In this document: piece by piece, positions 8,334 through 18,954 of the stretch | How the letters are laid out: each line of letters begins with the position of its first letter | How positions within the stretch are numbered: position 1 is the stretch's first letter | Program-made: the position numbers and the translations under genes | NCBI GenBank assembly: GCA_017959005.1 | Contig: JAGDBO010000001.1 | Coordinates: 155,596-219,595 of the forward strand | Direction of reading: 5' to 3' | Origin: Bacteroidales bacterium | GTDB lineage: Bacteria; Bacteroidota; Bacteroidia; Bacteroidales; UBA932 | Length of the DNA: 64,000 bases | Notes under the pieces: generated by a model | Told to the model about the DNA's origin: nothing | Databases searched by the model: none | Seen by the model: the letters and a program-made list of their open reading frames with translations, nothing else

Positions 8334-11300
8334 ATGCAAAACAAAGGACTCTTTAGAGCATTGGCAATCCTGATTGCGCTGGCGTGCTTGTACCAGTTGT
8401 CATTCACGTTTGTAACAAGAAATCAGGAGAAGAAGGCGGAGGCGTTTGCAGCCAAAGCTGTTGAGATAGAGAAGAATAAGCCTGAGTTCGCACAGGTGTC
8501 AGACCTGAACAAGGCATTCTATCTAGACTCACTTCAGAAAGTTAAAAACAGATATTACCTAGATTCAATCACAGCAAAGAAGGTCTATCTCGGATACACT
8601 TATAAGGATGTAAAGGAGAAGGAGATCAAACTTGGTTTGGACCTGAAGGGAGGTATGAACGTAATGATGCAGGTTCAGCTCAGGGATTTGGTTAAGGCTC
8701 TTGCCAACAATAACCAGAGCGAGGAGTTTACAAAGGCCCTCAACCTTGCAACAGAGAGAGAAGTGACTAGCCGCCAAGACTTTATCACCCTCTTCAAGCA
8801 GGCTTGGGATGAGGTTGCTCCTACCCAGAGACTCTCTACCATCTTTGGAACATACGAGATGAGAGACAGAATCACTCCTGAGACCTCAAATGAGGAGGTT
8901 ATCTCAATCATCCGCAAGGAGGCAGAGAGTGCAATCTCCAACTCATTCAACGTGCTCCGCAGCCGTATTGACCGCTTTGGTGTAACCTCTCCTAACATTC
9001 AGAAACTCGGCAACTCCGGAAGAATTCTTGTGGAACTTCCGGGTGTTAAGGAGCCAGAGCGTGTTAGAAAGCTTCTCCAGGGAACTGCTTCATTGGAGTT
9101 CTGGCCTACATTTGAGGGCAGCGAGGTTTACGGTGCTCTTGCACAGGCAGACGCTTTGCTGAGAGATATGAACGCTGCCGAGGCTGCAGTTGAGGATAGC
9201 GTAGCGGTTACCAAAGACTCTACCAGCATAGCAGAGATGATTAAGCAGGAGATTAGCGCAACAGACTCACTCTCACAGGATGAGGTTGCTTTTGCAAAAC
9301 AGCATCCACTGCTCTATCTCCTCCGTCCTCAGGTATTCCAGGGACAGATTGCTCCGGGTCCTGAGATGGGACGCGCTCACTACAAGGATACTGCAATGAT
9401 TAACAAGTATCTGAGTATGCCTCAGGTTAAGGCCGTTCTTCCTGCAGACCTGGTTCCTATGTGGACCGTTAAGCCTGTAGATGACGCAGATACTTATTAT
9501 GCTTTGATTGGTATAAAGAACTCATCCAGAGACGGTAAAGCTCCTCTGGACGGAAGCTGCATTACAGATGCAAGCATCTCTTACCAGCAGAGCGGCGGAC
9601 TCCCTGGCGTAAGCATGTCTATGAACCCTGAGGGTGCAAAGACCTGGGCAAGACTTACTGCAGACAACATTAAGAGAAGCATTGCTGTTGTATTGGACGG
9701 AATGGCATACTCTTATCCAACAGTAAAGAATGAGATTACCGGCGGTAACTCTTTGATTGACGGACGTTTCACTATTGATGAGGCAACAGACCTTGCAAAC
9801 GTTCTCAAGTCCGGTAAACTTCCTGCACCGGCAACCATTCTTCAGGAGCAGGTTGTTGGTCCTTCACTCGGACAGGAGTCTATCAACTCAGGTATGATTT
9901 CATTCCTGATTGCCTTTATCCTGGTTCTCCTTTACATGCTCTTCTTCTATAGAGGCGCAGGAGTTGCTGCTTGTATTGCTCTGATTTGCAACGTGGTATT
10001 CCTTCTTGGATCTCTCGTTTCAATGGGTGCGGTACTTACACTCCCTGGTATTGCCGGTCTGGTACTTACCCTGGGTATGGCGGTAGACTCCAACGTCATC
10101 ATCTACGAGCGTATCAAAGAGGAACTTAGAAGCGGTAAGCAGCTCCGCCTTGCTATTAAAGACGGTTACAACAACGCTTACTCAGCAATCTTGGACGGTA
10201 ACATTACAACCATCATCGTAGGTATTGTACTGGCAGTATTCGGTACAGGTCCTATTCAGGGATTCGCAACCACCTTGATTCTTGGTATCATCACCTCACT
10301 CATCACTTCAATCTTCATTACAAGATTGTACTTTGAGGGTCGTCTTTCCAGAAACAAGAACATTACATTTGAGGGCAAAGCAACTCGCAACTTCCTTACA
10401 AATACAAAGATAGACTTCATTGGCTTGAGGAAGACCACTTATGTAATTGCTCTTGCTGTTATTATCACCTGCCTCGGTTTCATCTTTACAAAGGGCTTCA
10501 CTTACGGTGTAGATTTCACCGGAGGTCGTACCTATGTTTTGAGATTTGACAAGATGGTTTCCGCAGACGATGTTCGTAAGGCAGCAACCGCAGAATTCGG
10601 TGAGAGTGTTGAGGTTAAGCAGTTTGGTTCCGGCAGCCAGATGAAGGTTACCACCAAGTACAAGATTAACGACAACTCTCAGGAGGTTGATCAGGAGGTA
10701 GAGAGCAAACTCTACAATGCTTTGAAAGGCTTCTTTGAAACTCCTCTTACTCAGGAGCAGTTTACAACAACCGTAGACAACCCTAACGGTATTGTAAGTT
10801 CAGATAAGGTTGGTCCTACCATTGCAAATGACATGAAGAGAAAGGGCACATATGCAGTTATCATTGCATTGATTGCCATCTTCCTCTACATTGCAGGACG
10901 TTTCTCCAACTGGTCTTGGGGTGCCGGTGGTATTGCCGCATTGGCACACGATGCAATCATTGTAATAGGCTTCTACTCAATCTTTACCGGAATCCTGCCA
11001 TTCTCATTGGATGTTGATCAGACATTCATTGCGGCTGTGCTTACCATCATCGGTTACTCCATCAACGATACGGTGGTTATCTTTGACCGTATCCGTGAGT
11101 ACAAGAGGCTCTACCCTAAGAGAACTCTTAAGGAGAACATCAACGGTGCGGTAAACAGCACACTGGCAAGAACTTTCAACACTTCAGGTACAACTTTGGT
11201 TGTATTGCTGGCAATTGCAATCTTTGGCGGTGACACCATCCGCGGCTTTGCAGTAGCTCTTGCAATAGGCGTTATTGTGGGTACATTCTCATCAGTATTC

Positions 11301-11363
11301 GTTGCAACTCCAATCATGTACGACATCAACAAGAAGAAGGTTGAGAAAGTTGTTAAAAAGTAA
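8334..11363 (+). CDS. secDF: Fused protein translocase subunit SecDF
   Basis: Inner-membrane accessory of the Sec translocon that uses the proton-motive force to promote late protein export. The 1009 residues contain both halves in one chain: SecD (lead TM, then LGLDLKGGMNVMMQV, P1 periplasmic region and a TM bundle with TLGMAVDSNVIIYERIKEEL) and SecF (TYGVDFTGGRTYV, then TIIGYSINDTVVIFDRIREY). Both signature families are complete. A long acidic, Ser/Thr-rich stretch around residues 280-320 enlarges the periplasmic domain. A terminator follows the stop. Confidence 0.96.
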   Translation: MQNKGLFRALAILIALACLYQLSFTFVTRNQEKKAEAFAAKAVEIEKNKPEFAQVSDLNKAFYLDSLQKVKNRYYLDSITAKKVYLGYTYKDVKEKEIKLGLDLKGGMNVMMQVQLRDLVKALANNNQSEEFTKALNLATEREVTSRQDFITLFKQAWDEVAPTQRLSTIFGTYEMRDRITPETSNEEVISIIRKEAESAISNSFNVLRSRIDRFGVTSPNIQKLGNSGRILVELPGVKEPERVRKLLQGTASLEFWPTFEGSEVYGALAQADALLRDMNAAEAAVEDSVAVTKDSTSIAEMIKQEISATDSLSQDEVAFAKQHPLLYLLRPQVFQGQIAPGPEMGRAHYKDTAMINKYLSMPQVKAVLPADLVPMWTVKPVDDADTYYALIGIKNSSRDGKAPLDGSCITDASISYQQSGGLPGVSMSMNPEGAKTWARLTADNIKRSIAVVLDGMAYSYPTVKNEITGGNSLIDGRFTIDEATDLANVLKSGKLPAPATILQEQVVGPSLGQESINSGMISFLIAFILVLLYMLFFYRGAGVAACIALICNVVFLLGSLVSMGAVLTLPGIAGLVLTLGMAVDSNVIIYERIKEELRSGKQLRLAIKDGYNNAYSAILDGNITTIIVGIVLAVFGTGPIQGFATTLILGIITSLITSIFITRLYFEGRLSRNKNITFEGKATRNFLTNTKIDFIGLRKTTYVIALAVIITCLGFIFTKGFTYGVDFTGGRTYVLRFDKMVSADDVRKAATAEFGESVEVKQFGSGSQMKVTTKYKINDNSQEVDQEVESKLYNALKGFFETPLTQEQFTTTVDNPNGIVSSDKVGPTIANDMKRKGTYAVIIALIAIFLYIAGRFSNWSWGAGGIAALAHDAIIVIGFYSIFTGILPFSLDVDQTFIAAVLTIIGYSINDTVVIFDRIREYKRLYPKRTLKENINGAVNSTLARTFNTSGTTLVVLLAIAIFGGDTIRGFAVALAIGVIVGTFSSVFVATPIMYDINKKKVEKVVKK

Positions 11364-11383
11364 GAGTTAAAATTGCGTTTGAA

Positions 11384-11418
11384 AGGGGGATGGCTTAACG
11401 GCCACCCCCTCTTTTTTT
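11384..11418 (+). terminator. Intrinsic terminator after secDF
   Basis: The stem AGGGGG-A-TGGC / GCCA-C-CCCCT has one mismatch and a six-base loop and is followed by seven T. Confidence 0.82.
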
Positions 11419-11455
11419 ATTGGAGGTTTTACCCTTTAGTTACGGTGATTTTTTA

Positions 11456-11463
11456 TAAATTTG
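11456..11463 (+). promoter_or_regulatory. -7 box TAAATTTG for rnr-gpmI-dnaE
   Basis: Perfect TAnnTTTG, 21 nt before the rnr ATG. No terminator is visible between rnr, gpmI and dnaE (gaps 10 and 11 nt), so it may drive all three. Confidence 0.65.
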
Positions 11464-11484
11464 TAGAGTTATACCAAAAATTTT

Positions 11485-13668
11485 ATGAGTAGAAAGAATT
11501 CAAATAGGAATAGAAAAAAAACTAAGAAGGAGAGAGGTTTGACAATGGGGAGAAGGGCTGAAAGAAGGGGCGTTACGGGCGGAAGCCGCAGGGTTTTTGA
11601 AGAGGTTGAGGGACTTCTGGAGATTGCATCGGGAGGATACGGATTTGTAAGGTTGGCGCCAAAAGAGGGGAATGCTGCTGTTCCTAAGAAAGATGAGAGA
11701 GAGGATGTGTTTATTCCTATCGGGAAACTGAGAGGGGCGCTAAATAATGATACCGTTAGAGTTGCCATTACAAAGCCGGATCAGGCTAAGGGCAAGGAGG
11801 GTGAGGTTGTTGCTATAGTTCAAAGAAGCACAAGGCCATACGTAGGTATACTTCAGATTTCAGGTAAGCATGCCTGGGTGATTATTGAAAGTAAGAGCAT
11901 GCCTTATGACATTGAAGTTCCGGTGGAGAGCGTAAAGAAAGAGTGGCAGGGATTGAAGGTTGCAGCACTTGTAACGGAATTTCCTAGAGGGTTCCAAACA
12001 CCTGTGGGCAAGATAGTTGACGTGCTTGGAAAAGCCGGAGACAATGATACCGAGATGCACGCTATTCTCTCAGAATACGGCCTTCCTTACAGGTTCCCTT
12101 CTGAAGTTGAGGTTGAGGCTTCAAAGATTCCGGTTAAGATTACAAAGGCGGATTTGGAGGGAAGAAGAGATTTGCGCAAGGAGTGCATCTTTACAATTGA
12201 CCCTGCAGACGCCAAGGATTTTGATGATGCCGTTTCATTCAAAGTTCTGGAAAACGGAAACTTTGAGATAGGTGTTCATATTGCGGACGTCTCTTACTAC
12301 GTTAAGCCTAAAACGCTGTTGGACCGTGAGGCTTACGCCAGAGCCACCAGCGTCTATCTTGTAGACAGAACCATACCTATGCTTCCGGAAGCGCTCTCAA
12401 ACAACCTCTGTTCACTGCGCCCTAACGAGGATAAGTTATGCTTCTCTGCAATCTTTGAAATGGACTCATCTGCAAGGGTTTTGAAGCAGTGGTTCGGACG
12501 CACGGTAATTAACTCCTCTTTCCGTTTTGCATACGAAGAGGCGCAGCAGATTATAGACAGAGAGGGTGATATGAAAGATTACACTCCTGTGATGCCGGAA
12601 GGGGAAACTCCTTCTACTGAGGTTGTTACAGCAGTACTTGAGCTTCATAAGATTGCAACGGTGCTGAGGAAAAAGAGATTCAAAGCGGGTTCTATAAGCT
12701 TTGAAAGACCTGAGATGAAGGTGATTGTAGATGAGACCGGAAAACCTGTAGATGTTGTTCAGAAGGTTACTAAATCTGCCAACTGGCTCATTGAGGAGTT
12801 TATGCTTCTGGCAAACAAAGCGGTTGCTACTCACGTTACAAAGGAGATAAGAAAAGAGGCTCCTACATTTGTATACAGAGTTCACGATGAGCCTAATATG
12901 GAGAAAGTTGCGGAACTCAAGACCTTTGTAAAACACTTTGGTTACAAGATGGAGGCGGCTGATACTCCTAAGCAGCTTGCCAAATCTCTGAACAAACTTG
13001 TTGAGCAATTGAGAGGAAAACCTGAGTGTGATACCATAGAACTTCTGGCACTCAGATGCATGGCCCGCGCCCAGTATTCTACCAACAATATAGGCCACTA
13101 CGGACTTGGATTCCAGTATTATACACACTTCACTTCTCCAATCAGAAGATATCCGGATATGATGGTTCACCGTCTGCTCTCACGTTATCTGGAGGGTGGC
13201 AAAAATGCAGACAAGCAGATGTATGAAGAGTACTGTCTGCACTCCTCTCAGCGGGAACAGGTTGCCACTGAGGCGGAAAGAGCCAGCATAAAGTATAAGA
13301 TGGCGGAGTATATGAAGGAGAGAGTTGGGAAGATTTATGAGGGAACAATAAGCGGAGTTACTGAGTGGGGACTCTATGTTCAGATAGAACCGGAGAAGAT
13401 TGAGGGTATGATTTCTCTCAGAGAGCTGGAGGATGATTACTACCAGTTTGATGAGAAAACATACAGCGTTAAGGGCAAATCTTCCGGCAAGAAATATACT
13501 CTTGGTGACCGCGTAAAAGTTAAGGTTGAGCGTGTTTCTCTGGAGCAGAAAACCATTGATTTCTCGCTGGTTGTAGAGGAGGATGTGGAGCCGGTAGAAA
13601 AATACGGCTTAGCGGAAAGAGAGCAGGAAACGGGTGGTAAAAAAAGAAAAATTAAAAGAAACAGATAA
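11485..13668 (+). CDS. rnr: Ribonuclease R
   Basis: Processive 3'-5' exoribonuclease acting on structured RNA. A very basic N-terminus (residues 1-40) precedes cold-shock/OB segments (about 45-220), the RNB catalytic domain with the metal-binding cluster [12 protein letters not shown] near residue 245 and the signature [18 protein letters not shown], and a C-terminal S1 domain ([20 protein letters not shown]). The lysine/arginine-rich tail is typical. Length 727 matches the family. The stop lies 10 nt before gpmI. Confidence 0.95.
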   Translation: MSRKNSNRNRKKTKKERGLTMGRRAERRGVTGGSRRVFEEVEGLLEIASGGYGFVRLAPKEGNAAVPKKDEREDVFIPIGKLRGALNNDTVRVAITKPDQAKGKEGEVVAIVQRSTRPYVGILQISGKHAWVIIESKSMPYDIEVPVESVKKEWQGLKVAALVTEFPRGFQTPVGKIVDVLGKAGDNDTEMHAILSEYGLPYRFPSEVEVEASKIPVKITKADLEGRRDLRKECIFTIDPADAKDFDDAVSFKVLENGNFEIGVHIADVSYYVKPKTLLDREAYARATSVYLVDRTIPMLPEALSNNLCSLRPNEDKLCFSAIFEMDSSARVLKQWFGRTVINSSFRFAYEEAQQIIDREGDMKDYTPVMPEGETPSTEVVTAVLELHKIATVLRKKRFKAGSISFERPEMKVIVDETGKPVDVVQKVTKSANWLIEEFMLLANKAVATHVTKEIRKEAPTFVYRVHDEPNMEKVAELKTFVKHFGYKMEAADTPKQLAKSLNKLVEQLRGKPECDTIELLALRCMARAQYSTNNIGHYGLGFQYYTHFTSPIRRYPDMMVHRLLSRYLEGGKNADKQMYEEYCLHSSQREQVATEAERASIKYKMAEYMKERVGKIYEGTISGVTEWGLYVQIEPEKIEGMISLRELEDDYYQFDEKTYSVKGKSSGKKYTLGDRVKVKVERVSLEQKTIDFSLVVEEDVEPVEKYGLAEREQETGGKKRKIKRNR

Positions 13669-13678
13669 AGATTATAAG

Positions 13679-15211
13679 ATGGGAAAGAAAGTTTTATTAA
13701 TGATTCTGGATGGATGGGGAATCGGAAAAGAGGATTCTTCAAATGCAATATTCACTCAAGGTCAGCCAAATATTGATGCACTGAGAGCAAAGTATCCGCA
13801 CTCACAGCTTATGGCTTGCGGAGAGGATGTTGGTCTTCCGGAGGGTCAGATGGGAAACTCTGAAGTTGGACACCTGAACATTGGTGCCGGCAGAGTGGTT
13901 TATCAGGATCTTGTAAAGATCAACAAGGTGTGCCGTGAGAAGAAAATGCTGGAGAACAAAGAGATAAAGGGTGTAATGGAGTATGCTCGTGGAAAGGGTG
14001 AAAATCAGGCGCATGCACTGCATCTGCTGGGCCTTGTATCCAGAGGCGGAGTGCACAGTTCTCTGGAACATCTCTTTGGATTTTTGGATGCGGCAAAGGA
14101 GAGCGGACTTACAAAAGTTTACGTTCACTGCTTTATGGACGGAAGAGATACCGACCCAAGAAGCGGTAAGGGGTTTGTTGCGGAGTTGGAAGAGCATATG
14201 AAAAAGAGTTGTGGGTCTGTTGCATCTGTATGCGGAAGATTTTACGCTATGGACAGAGACAAGCGCTGGGAGAGAATAAAGGAGGCTTATGATCTTCTTG
14301 TAGAGGGCAAAGGTGCAAAGTTCGCCTCAGCAACCGAGGCTATACAAGCGTCTTATGCTGAGGGCGTTACAGATGAGTTTATAAAACCGGTTTCTATTAG
14401 AAAGGCAAGCGGAGAACCAGTTGCAGTCATTAAGGAGAATGATGCCGTTATCTTCTTCAACTTCCGCAATGACAGAGCACGCGAGATGACAGCCGTTCTT
14501 ACTCAGAAAGATATGCCGGAAAATGGAATGCATACCATTCCGCTCTACTACTGCTGCCTTACCCCTTATGATGACGAGTTCAAAGGACTGCACATTCTCT
14601 TTGACAAGGAGCACGTGCAAAATACTTTGGGTGAGGTTGTTGCAAATGCCGGTAAGAACCAGTTGAGAATTGCGGAGACGGAAAAATATGCACACGTTAC
14701 CTTCTTCTTCAACGGCGGAAGAGAGGAGCCTTTCAAGAATGAGGATAGAATTTTGGTTGCCTCTCCAAAGGTTGCTACGTATGATTTGCAGCCGGAGATG
14801 AGCGCTCCGGAGGTAGCAGAGAAACTCATAAAAGCTATCGAGAGTAAAAAAGAGGATATGATTATTCTCAACTTTGCAAATGGTGATATGGTTGGCCATA
14901 CCGGTGTGTATGAGGCAATTAAAAAGGCTGTTAGGTGTATAGACGGTTTGGTTGGAAAGGTTGTTGCGGCCGCAAAAGAGAACGGTTACTCTGTTCTTAT
15001 TACCGCAGACCACGGCAACGCAGACTATGCTGTAAATCCGGACGGATCTCCTAATACCGCCCACTCTCTCAACCCTGTTCAGTTCATTGTTGTAGATGAT
15101 GATGTTAAGAGGGTTGAGAATGGAAGATTGTGTGACATTGCTCCTACTATCCTCCGTCTGATGGATATTCCTCAGCCGGAAGAGATGACAGGAAAGTGTT
15201 TGATAAGTTAA
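13679..15211 (+). CDS. gpmI: 2,3-bisphosphoglycerate-independent phosphoglycerate mutase
   Basis: Interconverts 3- and 2-phosphoglycerate in glycolysis using two Mn ions and a phosphoserine intermediate. The N-terminal [11 protein letters not shown] metal site, the nucleophile serine in [26 protein letters not shown], and the distal metal ligands [12 protein letters not shown] and ITADHGNAD are all visible. Length is 510 residues from ATG 13679. An in-frame upstream ATG at 13634 would overlap rnr and adds a non-homologous lysine-rich tail, so it is not preferred. Confidence 0.95.
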   Translation: MGKKVLLMILDGWGIGKEDSSNAIFTQGQPNIDALRAKYPHSQLMACGEDVGLPEGQMGNSEVGHLNIGAGRVVYQDLVKINKVCREKKMLENKEIKGVMEYARGKGENQAHALHLLGLVSRGGVHSSLEHLFGFLDAAKESGLTKVYVHCFMDGRDTDPRSGKGFVAELEEHMKKSCGSVASVCGRFYAMDRDKRWERIKEAYDLLVEGKGAKFASATEAIQASYAEGVTDEFIKPVSIRKASGEPVAVIKENDAVIFFNFRNDRAREMTAVLTQKDMPENGMHTIPLYYCCLTPYDDEFKGLHILFDKEHVQNTLGEVVANAGKNQLRIAETEKYAHVTFFFNGGREEPFKNEDRILVASPKVATYDLQPEMSAPEVAEKLIKAIESKKEDMIILNFANGDMVGHTGVYEAIKKAVRCIDGLVGKVVAAAKENGYSVLITADHGNADYAVNPDGSPNTAHSLNPVQFIVVDDDVKRVENGRLCDIAPTILRLMDIPQPEEMTGKCLIS

Positions 15212-15222
15212 TGTAAGGGGTT

Positions 15223-18200
15223 ATGAGTCTGCCGTTTGTACACCTTCATCTTCACAGTCATTACTCCATTCTGGACGGAATGGGTAAGGTGGAAGAGTAT
15301 GCAGCAAAAGCCATAGAGTATGGTATGCCTGCAATTGCTCTTACTGACCACGGAGTTATGTATGGTGTACCGGATTTTCTTGAGGCCGTTAAGAAGGCGG
15401 AGGAGAAGAGCGGCAAAACCCTTAAGCCAATAATTGGTTGTGAAGTTTATGTTGCTCCGGAGAGCCGTCACATAAAGAAAAAATATACGGACCGCCGCAG
15501 CGCATACCATTTGATTCTTATTGCAAAGAATATTGAGGGCTATCACAACCTTATGAAACTCACCTCAATAGGTTATGTGGAGGGTTTCTACAACCGTCCA
15601 AGAATAGACCTTGAGGTATTGGAGAAATATCATCAAAATCTTATCTGCTGCTCCGCCTGTCTTGCGGGAGAGATTCCACAGGCTTTACTGAGAGGAAATA
15701 TTGAGGAGGCGCGTAACACAGCAATGTGGTACAAGAATCTTTTTGGATATGATTTCTACTTTGAGATTCAGAACCACAAGTGTGAAATTCCGGGGAGAAG
15801 CAATGAGGTTTTTGAGGCGCAGCAGAGAATAAACCCTGTTCTGTATCAACTCTCTGAGGAGCTGGGTATCAAGTGTGTAGCCACCAATGACTGTCACTTT
15901 GTAAACAAAGAAGACGGTCCGGTTCATGAGGTTTTAATTAGCGTCAACACCCGCCGTACAGCGGAGAATGCCGGTACTATGCTCTACACTCAGCAAGAGT
16001 ATTTTAAGACTGGAGAGGAGATGGCGGCTCTCAATCCAGGCCATCCTGAGGTGATTGCCAATACTCTGGAGATTGCAGATAAGGTAGAGCGCTATGAGAT
16101 AAACATAAAGCCTATTCTTCCTCATTTTGAGATACCTAAAGAGTTTGCAGATTCCAATGACTATCTGCGTCATTTGGTTTACGAGGGGGCAAAAAAGAGA
16201 TATGACAACATACTTCCATCCATAAGAGAGAGAATAGATTTTGAGTTGGAGACAATTAGGAGAATGGGATTCCCGGATTACTTCCTAATTGTTCATGACT
16301 TTATAAATCACGCCCGTTCCGTAGGTATCTGGGTTGGTCCGGGAAGAGGTTCCGCTGCCGGAAGTGTTGTGGCTTACTGCCTTACTATCACCAATATAGA
16401 CCCTATCAAGTATGACCTCCTGTTTGAGCGTTTCCTCAATCCGGACAGAATCTCCATGCCGGATATTGATATAGATTTTGAGGAGGAGAGACGCCAGGAA
16501 GTTTACGAGTATGTGGAACAGAAGTATGGAAAGGATCACGTATCTCACGTTGTAACTTTTGGTACAATGGCAACCAAGCAGTCCATTAAGGATGTGGCAA
16601 GAGTTGAGAACGTTCCTATTCCGGTTGCCAACCGTTTGGCTGCAATGATTCCTTCCAGAAGGTTCCAAGAGACTGTAAAAGTGAAAGATAAGGACGGCAA
16701 GGAGGTGGAAGAGGTTAAGGAGTATGATCCTAATTTTACCAACTGTCTGAAGTTTGTGCCGGACTTTAAGAAGGAGTTTGACTCTTCGGATCCTGTTATC
16801 AGAGAGACTCTTCATTATGCAAGAGATCTTGAGGGAACCATCCGCCAGTCCGGAGTTCACGCCTGTGCGGTCATCATTGGTCCTCACAACCTGATGGAGC
16901 ATATACCTATCTCAACCTCCAGAGTTATAGAGGGTTGGATTTCTCAGTTCGAGGGTAAGTACATAGAGGGAGTGGGTATGCTCAAGATGGATTTCCTGGG
17001 CCTGAGGACACTTTCAATACTTAAGGAGACAAAGAACAACATCAAAGCCCATCGCGGAATAGATATTGACGTAGATAAAATTCCTCTTAATGACAAGGCA
17101 ACATTCCGCCTTTTCAGCAAGGGTGACACCATTGCAACGTTCCAGTTTGAAAGTCCGGGTATGCAGAAGTGGCTCAGAGAGTTGCGCCCATCCAGATTTG
17201 AAGATCTGATTGCAATGAATGCGCTCTACCGTCCGGGTCCTATGCAGTACATTCCAAAGTTTGTAAACAGAAAGAACGGGCGTGAGAAGATAGAGTACGA
17301 GCTTCCGGAGATGGAGGAGATTCTGGCAGACACCTACGGCATTACGGTATATCAGGAGCAGGTGATGCTTCTCAGTCAGAAGCTTGCAAAGTTTACCAAA
17401 GGTGAAGCGGATACCCTGCGTAAAGCAATGGGTAAGAAGGATATATCCAAGATGCTCAAATTGGAGGAGAAGTTCCTTGGGGGCGGAAGTGACAACGGAT
17501 TCAATAAAGAACTTCTTCAGAAAATCTGGAACGATTGGAAGGAGTTTGCAAAGTATGCGTTCAATAAATCTCACTCTACCTGCTATGCGTGGATAGGTTA
17601 TCAGACCGCCTATATGAAGGCTCACTATCCGGCTGAATTTATGGCGGCTAACCTTACCAAGCAGTTTGCAGATACGAAGGAGATTACGGTACTTATGGAT
17701 GAGTGCCGCAGAATGGGTTTGAGCGTTCTGGGTCCGGATGTAAACAGCGGTGGTGTAAACGCTACCGTTACCGGTGACCGTGAGATAAGGTTTGGTCTGG
17801 CTGCTATCAAAGGTCTGGGAACCGGTGCTGCCGAGGAGATTGTAAAGAATGCTCCTTACAAGGATATCTTTGATTTTGTTGAGAGGGCAAGCCGCACCAA
17901 TATGAACCGCAAGACTCTGGAGTCTTTGATTTATGCCGGCGCCTTTGATTCCTCATTCCCACAAATCCGCAGAGATCAATATTTTGCAGCCAACTCCAAG
18001 GGTGAAATCTTCTTGGACTCTCTCCTCAAATATGCTCAGGATGTAAGTTCTATGGATAACAGCGTGGGCTCTCTCTTTGGTGAGGCAGATGAGGGATTCC
18101 AACTCAAAAAACCTGATATTCCTGCGGTTAGAGGAGAGATGGATATGATTGCATATCTCAAGCGCGAGCGTGAACTTGTGGGAATGTATATCTCATCCCA

Positions 18201-18891
18201 TCCTCTGAGCAGTTACAAATTTGAACTTGAAAATTTCTGCACCATTACTCCGGGTGAACTTGACACTCTGCTTCAGGATTCCCAGCAAAACGCAGACGGT
18301 CAGGAGTTTTACGTTGGCGGTCTGGTAACCGGAGTAGAGGAGAGGCTCTCCAAGCAGAACAAACCTTTTGCAACTTTCACCCTGGAGGATTTCTCCTCCG
18401 GAACCAAGTTCACTCTCTTTGGGCAGACCTACGAGCAGTACATGAACTACATCAAGGATGGCAGCGCCATTATCCTTAAACTCAAGATTGAGCGCAGGCG
18501 TTCAGACAACACTCTGACCTCCAAGATAGAGGCAGTGCGTTACCTCGCCAATGTTAAGGAGAAGGGACTCTTGTCTCTGGAACTTACCGTTCCATCTAAG
18601 TTGATAACCAAAGAGTTCCGTGTTGAACTGGTGAACCTTCTTAAAGACAGCAAACGTTCTACAGATGCTATAACTGCACAAAGCTCAGCAGAGAACGCCA
18701 CCAGCGCCGTTACCACTCATACCGTAATAGAGGGTCAGACTCCTGTCAAACTTAAAATCGTTGAAGAGGAAAAGGGCTTTACCCTGGATTATGATACCAA
18801 GTTCAAGGTCAATGTAGACAACACCCTACTTGCAGCACTGGACAAAATGGGTGTCTCCTACAAGGGCAACGTCAACCCTGCACTCTTCTAA
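15223..18891 (+). CDS. dnaE: DNA polymerase III alpha subunit
   Basis: Replicative polymerase catalytic subunit, 1222 residues. The N-terminal PHP domain begins HLHSHYSILDGMGKVEEY. The family C palm/finger region includes GPGRGSAAGSVVAYCL and the catalytic aspartates in PDIDIDF near residue 415. YRPGPMQYIPKFVNRK and a C-terminal OB-fold nucleic-acid-binding region (about 1010-1090; FYVGGLVTGVEERLSK) follow. There is no intein or proofreading exonuclease domain. It starts 11 nt after gpmI. Confidence 0.96.
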   Translation: MSLPFVHLHLHSHYSILDGMGKVEEYAAKAIEYGMPAIALTDHGVMYGVPDFLEAVKKAEEKSGKTLKPIIGCEVYVAPESRHIKKKYTDRRSAYHLILIAKNIEGYHNLMKLTSIGYVEGFYNRPRIDLEVLEKYHQNLICCSACLAGEIPQALLRGNIEEARNTAMWYKNLFGYDFYFEIQNHKCEIPGRSNEVFEAQQRINPVLYQLSEELGIKCVATNDCHFVNKEDGPVHEVLISVNTRRTAENAGTMLYTQQEYFKTGEEMAALNPGHPEVIANTLEIADKVERYEINIKPILPHFEIPKEFADSNDYLRHLVYEGAKKRYDNILPSIRERIDFELETIRRMGFPDYFLIVHDFINHARSVGIWVGPGRGSAAGSVVAYCLTITNIDPIKYDLLFERFLNPDRISMPDIDIDFEEERRQEVYEYVEQKYGKDHVSHVVTFGTMATKQSIKDVARVENVPIPVANRLAAMIPSRRFQETVKVKDKDGKEVEEVKEYDPNFTNCLKFVPDFKKEFDSSDPVIRETLHYARDLEGTIRQSGVHACAVIIGPHNLMEHIPISTSRVIEGWISQFEGKYIEGVGMLKMDFLGLRTLSILKETKNNIKAHRGIDIDVDKIPLNDKATFRLFSKGDTIATFQFESPGMQKWLRELRPSRFEDLIAMNALYRPGPMQYIPKFVNRKNGREKIEYELPEMEEILADTYGITVYQEQVMLLSQKLAKFTKGEADTLRKAMGKKDISKMLKLEEKFLGGGSDNGFNKELLQKIWNDWKEFAKYAFNKSHSTCYAWIGYQTAYMKAHYPAEFMAANLTKQFADTKEITVLMDECRRMGLSVLGPDVNSGGVNATVTGDREIRFGLAAIKGLGTGAAEEIVKNAPYKDIFDFVERASRTNMNRKTLESLIYAGAFDSSFPQIRRDQYFAANSKGEIFLDSLLKYAQDVSSMDNSVGSLFGEADEGFQLKKPDIPAVRGEMDMIAYLKRERELVGMYISSHPLSSYKFELENFCTITPGELDTLLQDSQQNADGQEFYVGGLVTGVEERLSKQNKPFATFTLEDFSSGTKFTLFGQTYEQYMNYIKDGSAIILKLKIERRRSDNTLTSKIEAVRYLANVKEKGLLSLELTVPSKLITKEFRVELVNLLKDSKRSTDAITAQSSAENATSAVTTHTVIEGQTPVKLKIVEEEKGFTLDYDTKFKVNVDNTLLAALDKMGVSYKGNVNPALF

Positions 18892-18925
18892 CCCAGCCCT
18901 CATAGCCCGCCATCCGGAATTTTGT

Positions 18926-18933
18926 TATATTTG
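18926..18933 (+). promoter_or_regulatory. -7 box TATATTTG for the Ig-like/kelch lipoprotein
   Basis: Perfect TAnnTTTG 21 nt before the ATG at 18955. Confidence 0.62.
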
Positions 18934-18954
18934 TAACAAACAAAACAATATAAT

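Noticed and set aside
12466-13170. 234-codon minus-strand frame within rnr
   Set aside because: Antisense to the RNB catalytic domain; composition typical of shadow frames.
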